Shown here: one piece after another, positions 34,869 to 45,818 of the stretch
How the letters are laid out: every line of letters begins with the position of its first letter
Position numbering within the stretch: position 1 is the stretch's first letter
Assembly (NCBI GenBank): GCA_031472005.1
Contig: PZJY01000001.1
Span: 496,001-560,000 of the forward strand
Reading direction: 5' to 3'
Source of the DNA: Tetracladium setigerum
Taxonomy: Eukaryota > Ascomycota > Leotiomycetes > Helotiales
Length of the DNA stretch: 64,000 bases
Notes under the pieces: generated by a model
The model's database searches: none
What the model was told of the DNA's origin: nothing
Seen by the model: only the letters and a program-made list of their open reading frames with translations
Translations under genes and position numbers: made by a program

Positions 34869-35641
34869 ATGTCATCCCCACTCCTGCAAACGATCCAACT
34901 CGAACACCTACCCCCAGGGTATGAGATCCACATCGGCCTCTTCCAATCCCTTCAAAACGCCGAATTCCTCCAAAAGCAGCTCCTAGAGGGGAACAAAGAC
35001 TTCGAGTATGCTCTGATTGATGCTAGTGTGGTATGCTCCTTCCCAGCCGCTGTCAGAAACTGTTCTCTATATCACGTGACACTGATCTGATTTTATGTGG
35101 CCATGTTAGATAATCTCGAAAATCCACGTGTTAAGTGCTGTTTACCGTGCTGTCAACGACTCGTTAGAAGACAGATTGAAAAGTCGAAACGTGCACTCCG
35201 AGATTGTCTTCTCCTTGGGATTGAACAATAACGTACGTCTTGGCATACCGTTTGACCAGACATGTCAACCCCTCCAGAATAAAAACACATCTCTAACGCT
35301 ACAATCAGATCGCAACATCATTCAAAACCTTTGGTATAACCCCGCTCACTTCGTCTCTCCTTCTCGTCAAAGTCGCCACGCCTTCTACGCCAGAACACAC
35401 GGCGCAAAATATTCAAACACATATCTCCGCTGTGATTGAGGCGGAACAAGTTGCTTTCACGGATGAGAATCTGGAGAAGAATATTGATTGGGCAAGGGTG
35501 AAGAAGATATATAAACTAAACAATATTGGTGGAAATGGGGGAAAGAAGACTGCCAATGGGACAAAGGGGAGGGAGGTCGACGAGAAGAGAGAGTTGGAGG
35601 TTATGGTTCTGAGCGCGATGGCATTGAGAGGTGTCAGTTGA
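34869..35641 (+). CDS. CGI121: EKC/KEOPS complex subunit Cgi121
   Basis: Exons 34869-35030, 35110-35232 and 35309-35641; 205 residues. It matches the Cgi121/TPRKB family: LPPGYEIHIGLFQSLQNAEFLQKQLLEG, FEYALIDASVIISKIHVLSAVYRAVND, HSEIVFSLGLNNN, then IATSFKTFGITPLTSSLLLVKV, with a C-terminal helical hairpin. In other organisms the KEOPS complex (Kae1, Bud32, Cgi121, Pcc1, Gon7) makes the t6A37 modification of ANN-decoding tRNAs; Cgi121 contacts Bud32 and helps recruit tRNA. It also has links to telomere maintenance in yeast. The Gly/Lys-rich insert near the C-terminus (GGNGGKKTANGTKG) is typical of filamentous fungi. All introns are in phase 0 and the frame is intact. Confidence 0.93.
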
Positions 35642-36059
35642 AGTTTGAATGGGGCATTTCACGACGATAAAACGAAACAACGAATAGAAATTCTTCCATA
35701 ACGACGCTGATCAGCCAACGTGGAACTTTGCTCGCTATCGCGCATATACGGAGTCAACATATAATTCCTGCTTTATGAATCAACGTCTCGATGAAGAGGG
35801 AGACTGAGCAAACAGCGACAGCTAAGAGTACCAACAACCAAGAACTTTTATTTGCAGAAGCCATTCAATGTTCATTTAAAGAACAATGATGTTCCATCTC
35901 ATTTGCGCTACAAAGGGACCGTGAAATAAGTGCGAGTAAAGCCGATTTGCTTCCCTTGTCAAACGTGTACCTACACTCCACAAGCTCACAGCTAGATATC
36001 TCTGCTGCAGTGCTAATTTCTCCCACTTCTTGCAGAAATATGCTCATATAACCAAAAAC
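35642..36059. other. Intergenic region between convergent genes
   Basis: Holds the 3' flanks of CGI121 and of the small secreted protein gene. Nothing else is seen. Confidence 0.6.
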
Positions 36060-36395
36060 TCAAACAGCCATTCCAAACAGCCCAGCAACAACCGCCGCAC
36101 CCAACCCAGCCTGCGCAGCCTGGTTATAATTTGCACCACCTGTACTCGTAGCACCACCAGCCGCACTCTCAACCTTTGAAGCAATTGACTTCACACCAGT
36201 AGGGTTGGATGCAATAGACGAGACGACGTTTGATCCCGGTCCAGTATATGATGCGGCGGCATCGGTGAGCTTGGTGCTGATTTTGGATTCGATTGCTCCT
36301 CCTGCTTCGGAAGTGAGAGAGGAAAAGATTTCGCCGATTTGAGCATTTGCTGTAGCTGCCAGGAGGCAAGTGAGGAGGGAGAGGTGGAATTGCAT
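36060..36395 (-). CDS. Small secreted, probably GPI-anchored Ser/Ala/Gly-rich protein
   Basis: Single exon, 111 residues. A clear signal peptide (MQFHLSLLTCLLAATANA, cleavage after ANA) precedes a Cys-free, Ser/Thr/Ala-rich body with a predicted amphipathic part (IGEIFSSLTSEAGGAIESKIST). The C-terminus has a small-residue segment (TSTGGANYNQAAQ) and a hydrophobic end (AGLGAAVVAGLFGMAV), the layout of a GPI attachment signal. That suggests a cell-wall or membrane-surface location. I do not recognise a named family; similar short proteins are common in ascomycete secretomes. The start at 36395 was preferred over an upstream in-frame one because only it puts the signal peptide at the N-terminus. 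Confidence 0.7.
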   Translation of the reverse strand: MQFHLSLLTCLLAATANAQIGEIFSSLTSEAGGAIESKISTKLTDAAASYTGPGSNVVSSIASNPTGVKSIASKVESAAGGATSTGGANYNQAAQAGLGAAVVAGLFGMAV

Positions 36396-37672
36396 TTTGG
36401 TCTGAGTTGGTTTAAGTTGGTTTGAGATGGCTTGATTTGGTTTGATTTGTTTGTGAGGCAGATGAAGTGGATTGGTATTTGTAAGGTTCGGGGTATTAAC
36501 GATAATGAGAAAATTCAAAAACTAAGAGGGATTGCGGCGCTCATATTTGTACTGAGAAGTAATGGTCAAATATTGGCACATGTAATGTGATATTCAATAA
36601 AGGCTTGGATGGCCGTTTGATCCGTTTTCACGTCAATTACCCAAGATTGCGATCATACCATAACTTTGCACTGTTGGATCAATCTATCTTTGTTATTGTT
36701 GGGGATGGCCAGTATTATTGCATGTGGGAGTCCAGAGTGGGTGCGGTCATCAGTTTTAAAAAGATCGCCGCATCTGGAACCAAGCAAGATGCTGGTTTCC
36801 TTGATACCTATGCATGCCAAATTCTGTCCACCAATTACAATGTCTGCTGAAATTATGGGACAGCGAAGAATCTCTCATCTCATGTCTGCTCATGTATTGT
36901 TAAGGTTCACATTAAGCATGCACCGAAATACGAAATCTCAGGTTCTCTGAGCCATGAAACTAGTTCGATTCCGACATGCGTTTTGTTAGTCGCAACTAAT
37001 TTTGCACGGCGAATATTTCTAATCAAGCCGCGATATCATGGACTTTAAAGTCGCTTATATCTCCTACGTAGAGAGATCTGGGGTCCAAATCAAGGAATGA
37101 GAGGATGGAAGCGAGGAGCTTGATTGGTCTGGGCAAAGTGGCAAATCCACACTTCATCTCAAGGTGGTACAGAAATACTCACTAAATTCGATGACGCTAA
37201 TTTATCGCATTTTAGTATACTTTGGAAGAACATTAGGAGGTCCTAAAAAAACTGTTCCAGACATTATTTACATTGGAAATGTAGCGTGATCGATAGTACC
37301 CATTTCGCAGAAGAGTAGGTAAACAAAGCAGTCTTTGCCACGCCAATTCAATCTTCACGACGGCTGGAGATGAAGCAAGGCTCACAAGCTTAATTCCTCG
37401 GAGCATTTAGTCCAGTAAAATCAACTGATTGCACGTAAATGACGTTCTATTTTAAATGTCGGTTATCAAGTAGCTCTCGTGGCGCCCATGCGTTGTCTGG
37501 TGGTGGTTGACCCTATGCGTCTGTGGCACACGAAGCAGTTCATGACGAAATTCAAATATGACAATGGGCACACAAAGATAAAGCCAGGTCTCTGCTGTCA
37601 AGAAATTTTCTTATTTGAAGATCTCTCTAGCCATTTTGATTCGCAAAATAGGATTTAAAAATATACGCGTAT
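36396..37672. other. Intergenic region between divergent genes
   Basis: I see no gene, only short open frames without recognisable sequence. It includes the promoters of the small secreted protein and of the DUF3292 gene. Confidence 0.5.
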
Positions 37673-40147
37673 ATGTCGGGACCAGGTTACGTCTTTAAGA
37701 ATTCCGGAATGACTCCTCCAGCCGAGGAGCTGCTGGAGAAACCTCTTCCTACCCTGCCAGATCAAATTACAGATGAAACAAGCAAGTACAATCGGGATGC
37801 AGAAGAAGAGTTTCATCAACAAAATTTCGATCAGAATGGCAGGACCGTGGGAAATTCAATACTTCCGGAATCGATTGCACATCTTGATCCAATACCAGGA
37901 TTGCAAAAGAGAGCAGCGGATTTCGTCGAAGATTTGAGCCCAGAGAGCCATGAAGTTGCACAAAGAACGGTGTCAATCAAAGGTGCCGTCCAAATGGATG
38001 TTCCCGATTCATTTGTGCGAGATATTGGTTGGCACAAAGCAACCGCGGACATACCTGATCCATTGATTGGCGAACTACCAAATAGCCATCTTTTTTCTCT
38101 CATACGACGGTTCAATAAAGTAAGAGGATATAATATGTGTTTATCAAGATGAAGAATAACCATTTGTTTTAGGATGTTTTTGTTGTCAGGGCTGTCCCTT
38201 CTGACATTGCCAGAGGACTTGACTTGAACGAAGCTTGGACCGAGGAGTATGCTTCAGAAAAAATAACATTGCACTTAGAACGTTTATACTTAACTTTCGT
38301 ATTGGGTCTCGCAAACTTTGGGAAGCACGTTGCAAGACTTCGGTCATGGAAAGAAACACCTCGAACGGCGGGGTTCCTTGTGGTATGTGAATGTCCAACA
38401 CTTTCCATCCCACAGGAGATAGCTCGCAACATACTTACTTCTATACTATAGTTGTACTCTCTTGCGTGGTTCTTTGATCTTCTCATACCACTCATCCTCG
38501 GTACACTGATGACCATCATCGCCTCAGCCAAAGCACGCAAGTTCCTCTTCCCACCGGTCCCACTTGCACTTGTGAATACCACTACAGGTGGCCTTCAAAA
38601 ACCTCAAGCCGGCCAACTAGGCACAAACAATACTCTCACCGGGGCACCTGAAACCCAAGAAGGCGAAGCTGCGGAGGAAGAAGCTTCGCATTTTGTTAGC
38701 AATGTTCGGCACTTGGTTCAGAAAGTGGTTGGAATGCACGAACAACCGAACAATGAAGGTGACCCACTCGAGGCCAAAGTCCCCAAGCCAGCGAGAAAAG
38801 CGGTGAGGGCTGTGAAGGGTATTGGTACCTCAAAAGGACATGCTACGGACGAGGAGGGAAAGACTGAAGTGCCTATGGAAGAGATATTATGGACCAAAGC
38901 GAATCCTGAAAAGATTGCTTCACTGCTGAAACGGGCACCACACGTAGTTGGGGAGCTTGTTGATAACTGGGAGAGGTTTGAAAAGTAGGTCGCGATGTTG
39001 GACGTTGAGTACCTAGTGGCTAATGGGAGTAGTGCCGTTTCGCCTATACCTCCATTCTCAAAAATGTCTTTCTTGAGGATCGACGGATTCCTTCTGCCAC
39101 TTTTCCTGGGGTCATTTTTCGTTAGCAGCTACATGCTGTATAAAGCTACTGGATTTGCAATTGGATTTGGTCTTTTTGGAGGCCCAATTCTGGCCCCCAC
39201 AATGGACCTGTTGAATCGCAAAGTGCCCAATTGGAAAGAACTTTTGGAACCTAAGAAGTATTATCGTCCACATCTCCCAAATCATACGTCGCGTTCTAAC
39301 AGTCAATAGCAATATTCTTCGCGGGATACCAACCAACAGCCAACTCACATTGACCCTTCTTCGCATCGGCGAGGTTCATAATACTCCTCTTCCTCCTGTT
39401 CCCAGTTCTAAACCCGATGATGCGGAAACCGAAAATTTTGTCGATCCAGACGACCTTCCTATCGATGGTACTCGTGAAGAAAAGATGAATGCTCTCTCTC
39501 CATCCTCAACAGAAAAGGCGCACACCTCAGGAAACCCAGAGGAAGGTAAAGACGAACCAAAACATAAACGACTCTCAAAGATTACCCGGATTTTCAAAGG
39601 GAACACTAAGACTGCTGTTGAGACCAAACTTGCCGCCGACAAGGTCCTCGCAACGGCCGGTTCCAACACAGCAAAAAACCACCTAGGCGTGCTTCCAAAG
39701 GAAAAAAATCTAATCTACGCTGGTCCGAGTGATTTCAAAGCTCGTTATGACGGGAAGAAAGGGTGGATCTATATCACCGAAGATGACCCTCCCATTTTGG
39801 CGTTTACCACACACGACCCAAGATCGGACGGAAGCCATACTAAACTTGAGAATGTGTTGAGTATTGCGGTAGATGACATCAAGCAGTTGAAGAGAGCGCA
39901 TGCTTTTGTGAGTGGGGCTGGTGAGAAGGCTGCGACTTGGTCTGGGGATAAGCAGCTCTTGGGGAGTTTGGAAGTTGAGGATGTGAGCGGGAACAGTTGG
40001 AAGTTCACAGCGATTCCGGAGCGCGATGAGCTTTTTAATCGATTGGTAGCTTTGGGAGTCAGAGGTGGGAGAATTTGTAATGGAAGTCATACTATAAGGT
40101 ATATTTATCGGGATTTGAGAAAAGGTGGATGTGGTGGAAAATTTTGA
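37673..40147 (+). CDS. DUF3292-family fungal membrane protein
   Basis: Exons 37673-38119, 38173-38382, 38452-38984, 39030-39257 and 39310-40147; 751 residues. It matches the DUF3292 family of filamentous fungi, whose function is unknown. The soluble N-terminus has PGLQKRAADFVEDLSPESHEVAQRTV and DNLIGELPNSHLF-like parts. Two hydrophobic segments follow, one around LYSLAWFFDLLIPLILGTLMTII and another at RIDGFLLPLFLGSFFVSSYMLY with GFAIGFGLFGGPILAP. The C-terminal 250 residues contain a PH/GRAM-like region (KGWIYITEDDPPILAFTTHDPRS, WKFTAIPERDELFNRLVALG), which could bind lipids or proteins; this is an inference. Intron 3 is short (45 nt). The frame is intact. Confidence 0.82.
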
Positions 40148-41016
40148 TCGCCGTCCTGAAAACACATCAACACTCCACAGTCGAAGGATTATGTCAGAAT
40201 ATGATTGACATAGAACCAACCGTCATTTCTGGGCTGCCAGGCAAGCTAATTAGGGTGAGTAAAAGAGATTTTTGACAACTTTTGGTTGGAAGTGCGACGA
40301 AGTTAGGGAATCAATGGACACGAAGAAAATGAACATGGTCGTTCGTTTTCGTTTGTCTTAAGTCCTTTGAGCACATGACATGTTGACAACAACAAAATTT
40401 ATTGTAGAAAACGAGAATCCATCTTAGTATTATTATTATTTTGTGGAATCATTGATTCAGGTAGACGAAAGAACAATTGAAATTTATTGTACTTTTGGAT
40501 AGTAAAACAAAGCAACCATTTTTGATAAGCGCGATCAGCGTTCGAGCCAATCCACACAACCTATCAGAGGGGTTACTTTCCCAGCGAAGTGAATCAATTC
40601 TTCTCTTCATTGAAACCAAGAGATTAATATTCACGGATGATACCAGCGTCCACTTAGAGAGGGTATGTAGCATTGCGTAAACAAACGTAATGTTCACATG
40701 ATCAAACGGACAGTTGCAGAATGTCAAACAGAATTGACAAGGTACAGTCAAAGAATTCCCATCATTGCTTCACTACGACGAACACCCTGTCTCTTCATAT
40801 GTACAGTATGCTTGGTTCAAAACAGACTGGTATGCTTGAGTGAATTTCCGACAGCACACCAACACGACTATTTAAGTACCCTAGGCACTTCCTTCCTTTC
40901 TTCCTCTATTCTCAATCACCAACCAAATTTCTCGCCTCCACGACGCAACTACAACACAACTACAACACAACAACTCGACAACTCGACACGGAAAACATTG
41001 CGACTCAAAAATCGAA
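40148..41016. other. Intergenic region, no gene seen
   Basis: Only short frames. The C/A-rich last 150 bases look like the leader of the BTB gene. Confidence 0.55.
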
Positions 41017-42021
41017 ATGAATACTTCACCACCCCCAATTATCTTCGAGTGTCCAGGCTTGAAGAATGACACTCGTCTGCTTGCCTTCTACCAGGAGTTT
41101 CAAGTTCATTCTTCAATTCTCAAGCTCTACTCCAGATTCTTTCGAAAGTTTATGGACTCCCCGGAGAAAACCAATGTTGTGCAGGATGGATTCCAGTACA
41201 ACTGGAAAACGGAAATTGACATGGATGGGAAGGGGTGGCATTTGATTTCGACAAACAACTATATGAGCGACCAGAACCCTGATTCCATGATCTCTCAGCT
41301 TAACAATTCAGTCGACTGGGAGGCGGAGCAAGAATCCTTCCACTCTCTTCTCTGCGCATTTTACGTTATGCCCTACCGAATGGACTACCTTTGGCATCTG
41401 GAATCTTTGGTCAAGATGGCAGACTACTATCTGTGTTTACCAATAATCTCACGCACTCTCAACAAAGCTATTATCGAATATGATTGTACCATAAGAGAAT
41501 GGTACGACCAACTACAGGAAAACTCAGAAAGCTTTCTCAAGTTGGCCATCAAACTGCGGAACGCGACGCTCTTCCAAGATGCCATGATCTTCCATGTCTC
41601 TAATTGGGACGATCCTAAAAGACTTACTGATAGCGCAAATTGGATGGGGGATCTGAAACTCTTAAGGATCATAAAGCATTCTCGCAACAAGATTGCATCT
41701 CTTGTCGCAAAGGTTTCGATGTTAGGTTTCGAGGGAAATCCATCTGCCGAACTATTGCTTGGCCTTCATCGCGCTGCGTCAGTCGATGAATCAGGAAAGT
41801 ACGCTTTGCCCAAACACATCCGACTGATTCTGGAGGATCCGTCTTTACGAGACTCGGCTCTGCTGAAAGAGCACAGGTGGACTATGTGCCAGCTCCTGCG
41901 TTGCAATTTGACATTTGGTAACGAATATATCTCTGGTTCTGCAGAATATAGTCAGCATTTCTTCTGCGCCGAGGTCGATAGTGAGGACTTGCCATGGGAC
42001 ATCACAGAGGTCGATTTTTAA
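41017..42021 (+). CDS. BTB/POZ-like domain protein of unknown function
   Basis: Single exon, 334 residues, no signal peptide or membrane segment. The N-terminal part has the layout of fungal BTB proteins: IIFECPGLKNDTRLLAFYQEFQVHSSILKLYSRFFRKFMDSPEK (the 'VHSSILK..S.FF.KFM.SPEK' BTB core), then VDWEAEQESFHSLLCAFYVMPYRMDYLWHLESLVKMADYYLCLPIISRTLNKAI, a BACK-like helical part. BTB domains dimerise and often adapt substrates to Cullin-3 ligases. Such stand-alone proteins are very numerous in leotiomycete and dothideomycete genomes, with no known role. The second half has no motif that I recognise. Confidence 0.75.
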   Translation: MNTSPPPIIFECPGLKNDTRLLAFYQEFQVHSSILKLYSRFFRKFMDSPEKTNVVQDGFQYNWKTEIDMDGKGWHLISTNNYMSDQNPDSMISQLNNSVDWEAEQESFHSLLCAFYVMPYRMDYLWHLESLVKMADYYLCLPIISRTLNKAIIEYDCTIREWYDQLQENSESFLKLAIKLRNATLFQDAMIFHVSNWDDPKRLTDSANWMGDLKLLRIIKHSRNKIASLVAKVSMLGFEGNPSAELLLGLHRAASVDESGKYALPKHIRLILEDPSLRDSALLKEHRWTMCQLLRCNLTFGNEYISGSAEYSQHFFCAEVDSEDLPWDITEVDF

Positions 42022-42777
42022 ACCAGAGATATCTTCGGAATTCTTGAAGTGCGGCGAGAACGGCTGAACGGAGTGCATTCTTTCAATCTCAGGTTGGCAA
42101 ATCTAGAATGAGTACTGGAAGGGACCGCTTAAATTTAGGCGTCAACTAGTAAAGTACATTGCATTGAGGAAGGGTTGAAGAGGAAGTCGTGAGCCTTGTG
42201 TATTAGTAGGATTCAGTCAATTCGAACATCAACATGTAGAAGAGTTCTGGTTCGATACAATGGAAATTACTCCCAAATACTGTGTTGTAATTGGCTCGCC
42301 CTATAAATTCCCAAAGGTGGATGATTCTCAAAGGGAATATGATGTGCTACTTGTCCAAAAGCTCGACTCTCGAGAAGACGAATACGCGCGGGTTGGACTC
42401 GGAAAGATCAAAGCAAAATATATCAAACCCAGGTTCCTCTTGCAGGGACGTCTTGTCTAAAAGACAACTTAACTTCGCAATTTGGAGTAGGTCAGTCAGT
42501 AGTTAGAGCAATTGGAAAATAGATATTATGATATTTATTAAACGCTAGAATATCTTGCCGTCCGGGCACCTACCCCATGTGTAGTAGTGGCTGCTAGAAC
42601 GATGGATTTCCTAGGGCGTCGCTGAGAAATTGAGAGAGATGTCGTGACAGGTTCAAGACACGGTTGAGGTAGTGCTTGAGATATATACACATTGTTATAT
42701 TGATCACAAAAAGACTGGTGTCCAGTACTGTACAAGTCTGCCTCCACCTAAACCTCTTGCGATTATTGTAGTCATTT
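42022..42777. other. Intergenic region with a short HET-like fragment
   Basis: Apart from the small frame at 42260-42460 (listed), I see nothing. The region ends at the convergent stop codon of the second pectate lyase. Confidence 0.5.
42260..42460 (+). pseudogene. Short frame resembling the C-terminal end of a HET-type protein (uncertain)
   Basis: 66 codons with an ATG. The end, DEYARVGLGKIKAKYIKPRFLLQGRLV, resembles the final stretch of heterokaryon-incompatibility (HET) proteins, where a YxRvGxGxI motif is common just before the C-terminus. No HET domain is found upstream. It may be the tail of a lost gene, or a chance frame. Confidence 0.25.
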
Positions 42778-44256
42778 CTAGACTTGAATCTTGTTCACAC
42801 CAGCGTACCCAACCACTAATGACGGTACATCCTCAAGACGATCTAATCTATATAGGTATGGCGCAGTGGTAAAGTTACCGACTTGAGTGATATTGACACC
42901 CGATCCACCAAAATCGTTCGCGGCACCGAGATTAGCGTAACCGTCAATCTCGTAGTCACCAAGCGGGGAGGTATTTGGGGAGTCCTCGGGAATAACGAGA
43001 CCGTAGGTGCTGAGAGCCTCGCGAGTGTCACCACGGAAGACGTTGCCTTCGACAAGGACTTGATTGTCGGATCGGGAGTGGATAGCCTGGTAGCGGAAGT
43101 CCTCGTAGTAGTTATTCCACAAGTGTTGCATACCGAAGCGACCGGCGTTTCCTCGTGTACCTGTAGGCAATCAGTTGGCTTGTTCTGTTTCTCTCTTTCT
43201 TCCGGATCTAGTTTAAAATCTTTGAAGGTTCCGAGCGTGCTTACCGAGGTTCTTCCAGTAGTTGTGTGAGAAGGAGATGCGGAGATTTCCTGAGTCAATA
43301 GCACGAAGCGTATCGCTGTTGCCGTTGAGAGACCCTTTGTAGTGGTCGTGGAAGTAGTTCCAGGAGACGGTGATCCAATTAGAAGCACGGATGATATCCA
43401 AAAGACCGTCATACAGATCTGGACCGTTCTTGATGATATTTGGACTGGAGGAGAGATCGTTGTGGTCAATCCAGACACGGGTGGTGTTTTGAACAGTAAT
43501 GCAGTCGCCGCCAAGTACACCGAGGAATCTCAAGTTGCGGATGATTATATTAGTGCCGGAGGTGATTTGCATGCCACCTGAGCCGATGGTACCATTGCGG
43601 CCGCCGATGATAGATTTATTGGAGCCGACTCGAAGACGGCCTGTACGAGCGAACTCTCCCTCAATGACAACGACTCTGGGTACAGTGCCAGTGATCGCAG
43701 CTGCAAAGGCAGCTGAAGCACCTGAAGCATCAGCAGTGATGGTGGTGGTTACTCCACCAGCTCCTCCACTGACGGGACCGATTGGGTTGTTTACAGCGTA
43801 GCCTTCTGGATCAAAGGCACCAGTTGGGAGTGGGAGACTTGGGTAGGTGGAGTCTGAGCACGCCGAGGTGGATGTAGGAATTGACTGCCGTAAATCAGTA
43901 TATATCTAAGGTGATTTATTGTGCTGTGAGAATTTGCGTGTACACACCGAAGTCGAGGAAGCGGTAGTAGCAATACAGCTGCAGGCACTGCTCACACGGC
44001 TGGCGATATTCCCAGTGCAAGCTGCTGCTGCATAAGATGGGATTGCTACAGAGGCCGTGGTAAAAGTTCCGCAGAAAGCTCTGGCTTCCTCGAGTTGAGG
44101 TGCAGCTCTGAGTGCTGAAGGTCTGTTAGCACTATTCACGTACAGGTCGATTGAGCTCTCTCTGAAATTACCTCGGAGGCAATTGTCTGCATTGCAGGAC
44201 TGTGCTGTGACAGAGGCAATGCTGCCCAAAGCAATGAGACTGGAGTTGAATCTCAT
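42778..44256 (-). CDS. Secreted pectate lyase, PL1, with Cys-rich N-terminal module
   Basis: Exons 44172-44256, 43948-44114, 43245-43884 and 42778-43160; 424 residues. A signal peptide (MRFNSSLIALGSIASVTA) is followed by a roughly 65-residue Cys-rich module (CNADNCLRALRA, then ARAFCGTF, AACTGN, SSACSCI). A Ser/Thr linker leads into a PL1 beta-helix: VVVIEGEFARTGRLRVGSNKSIIGG, MQITSGTNIIIRNLRF, TTRVWIDHNDLSS, DGLLDIIRASNWITVSWNYFHDHYKGSLNGNSD and GNAGRFGMQHLWNNYYEDF. The calcium-side Asp residues and the Arg of the RxxxxRFG strand are present. PL1 enzymes cleave de-esterified pectate by beta-elimination in the apoplast. The Cys-rich module occurs alone in many fungal secreted proteins; its fusion to a lyase is less usual. 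The frame is intact through four exons. Confidence 0.92.
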
Positions 44257-45818
44257 AATTTCAATTTCTGACTTCGCAAGCTGATTGTGACGTGCAGGCT
44301 TGATGAATTGATTGAAGCTAAAGAAGGAAGGTTAAAGCTCGAGAGGGGAGATACAAAGCTCTTCTTATAAGAGAACGTCAACATGGTTAGTTGCATGGCA
44401 TTAGAATCCTTCCTTCTATTTCTACTCCGTGCCCCAGTCATGATTCTTCCGTGTATGCATCATAAGGTGCTGCAGGTACATACGACGAAGCATACATCGG
44501 GCCCAAGGAGAATGGGATGGAGGGGTAAAAGCAAGATTGTCGGTAAGAAGCCGAGGAACCAAGACGGAGAAATTGATTATTAGATATTCCGGAGGAGCTA
44601 GCGTCTAGTAATAGTAGTAAAATTGTTCCGGAGCCCGAGGGGAGGGAATTGGACTATAAGAACGTTGTAATACTTACTACTCCGAGGTATTGTAAGATGG
44701 GCTGGCTATGCGCTAGATGAGAAGACGAGGGACATTCAATGGTAGTCACGTGAGGGGGCTGGTCCTAATATAGGCAGCGCTCTATTCAACACTTCGCAAC
44801 ACTGATCGATGCGTCTTTCGTATTTGTCTTTCTTTATTTCAATATATTCTTTAATTACTCTCTTCATTACGTCAAATCACTGACTGACGACTAAACTGAT
44901 GATTTTCACCTAATAAACTCCCTATCAATCGTCAACTTCCACACAAGTTCCCCTGGAAAAGCTACCTCAGAACCATCTACCTGCGCTTCCCTCGCGACTG
45001 TAAAACCTTACCAGGAAAGGTTTCGAAGCAATGACAGCTACAGCTGTGTCGAAGACACAAAATAGTTTAGCTACGGCCACCACATTATTGAGGAGATGGG
45101 AAGGACTGCGGCCCGACAGAAAGAGATACAATTTCGGAAGTACAATTTGCTTGAAACCAGTTGCTATGATACTTGAACCGACCTTATAAAATATATTGCA
45201 ATGGAACCATGATTTCAAATCATTGAAAAGACATGTCTTTCTTTTGTCGTTCAGCATGCGCTGTAGTTGTCGTCATTGATAGATCAAAACGTATTTTGTA
45301 CTGCGAAGCGAACTGCCTATTGTTACTACCGATTTCCTGCTTGACCAACACAAGTCGTCGAAGCTGGATCATGGGTGTGACAACGAAAGGGTCCATTGAA
45401 TCAAGTGTTACTTCATGGTGAAATGCAGCGAGATTTCTGGTGTTGTTCCGTCATGTGATGGTACTACCACCACTCACCTACTTGTTCTGAAAGTTCGAGA
45501 GATCTTCATCATCACACAGATGAAGAGGAAAGGAAATGAGGGTTGCATCAAAATAAAGCACAAATCACAAACATGGCAACATAGACTAAAACATCAACAA
45601 AACTCGTGAATGTGTGAGACGTTATTCTTAAATTCAAGGACGTATGAAATCGCTTGATGACTCTCCAGATTCGACGAATCCACTTCATGTGTAATTTCCA
45701 TTAACGCCTGGGTATATTCCCTTCCCTTTGCCACTCTACAAGTCTTAAACGCCATACCAATTCAAACCAAATTGAACATGCATCCCATCCAAATACTAAG
45801 AATTGCCTACTGCTTTCA
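44257..45818. other. Intergenic region, no gene seen
   Basis: Pectate lyase promoter and assorted short frames. The stretch from about 44600 to 44880 looks like decayed repeat DNA, but I could not establish an element (see rejected list). Confidence 0.45.

Noticed and set aside
44623..44874. Possible solo LTR (TG...CA, about 252 bp) upstream of the second pectate lyase
   Set aside because: The ends start TG and finish CA and the sequence looks repeat-like, but I find no target-site duplication and no second copy in the window.
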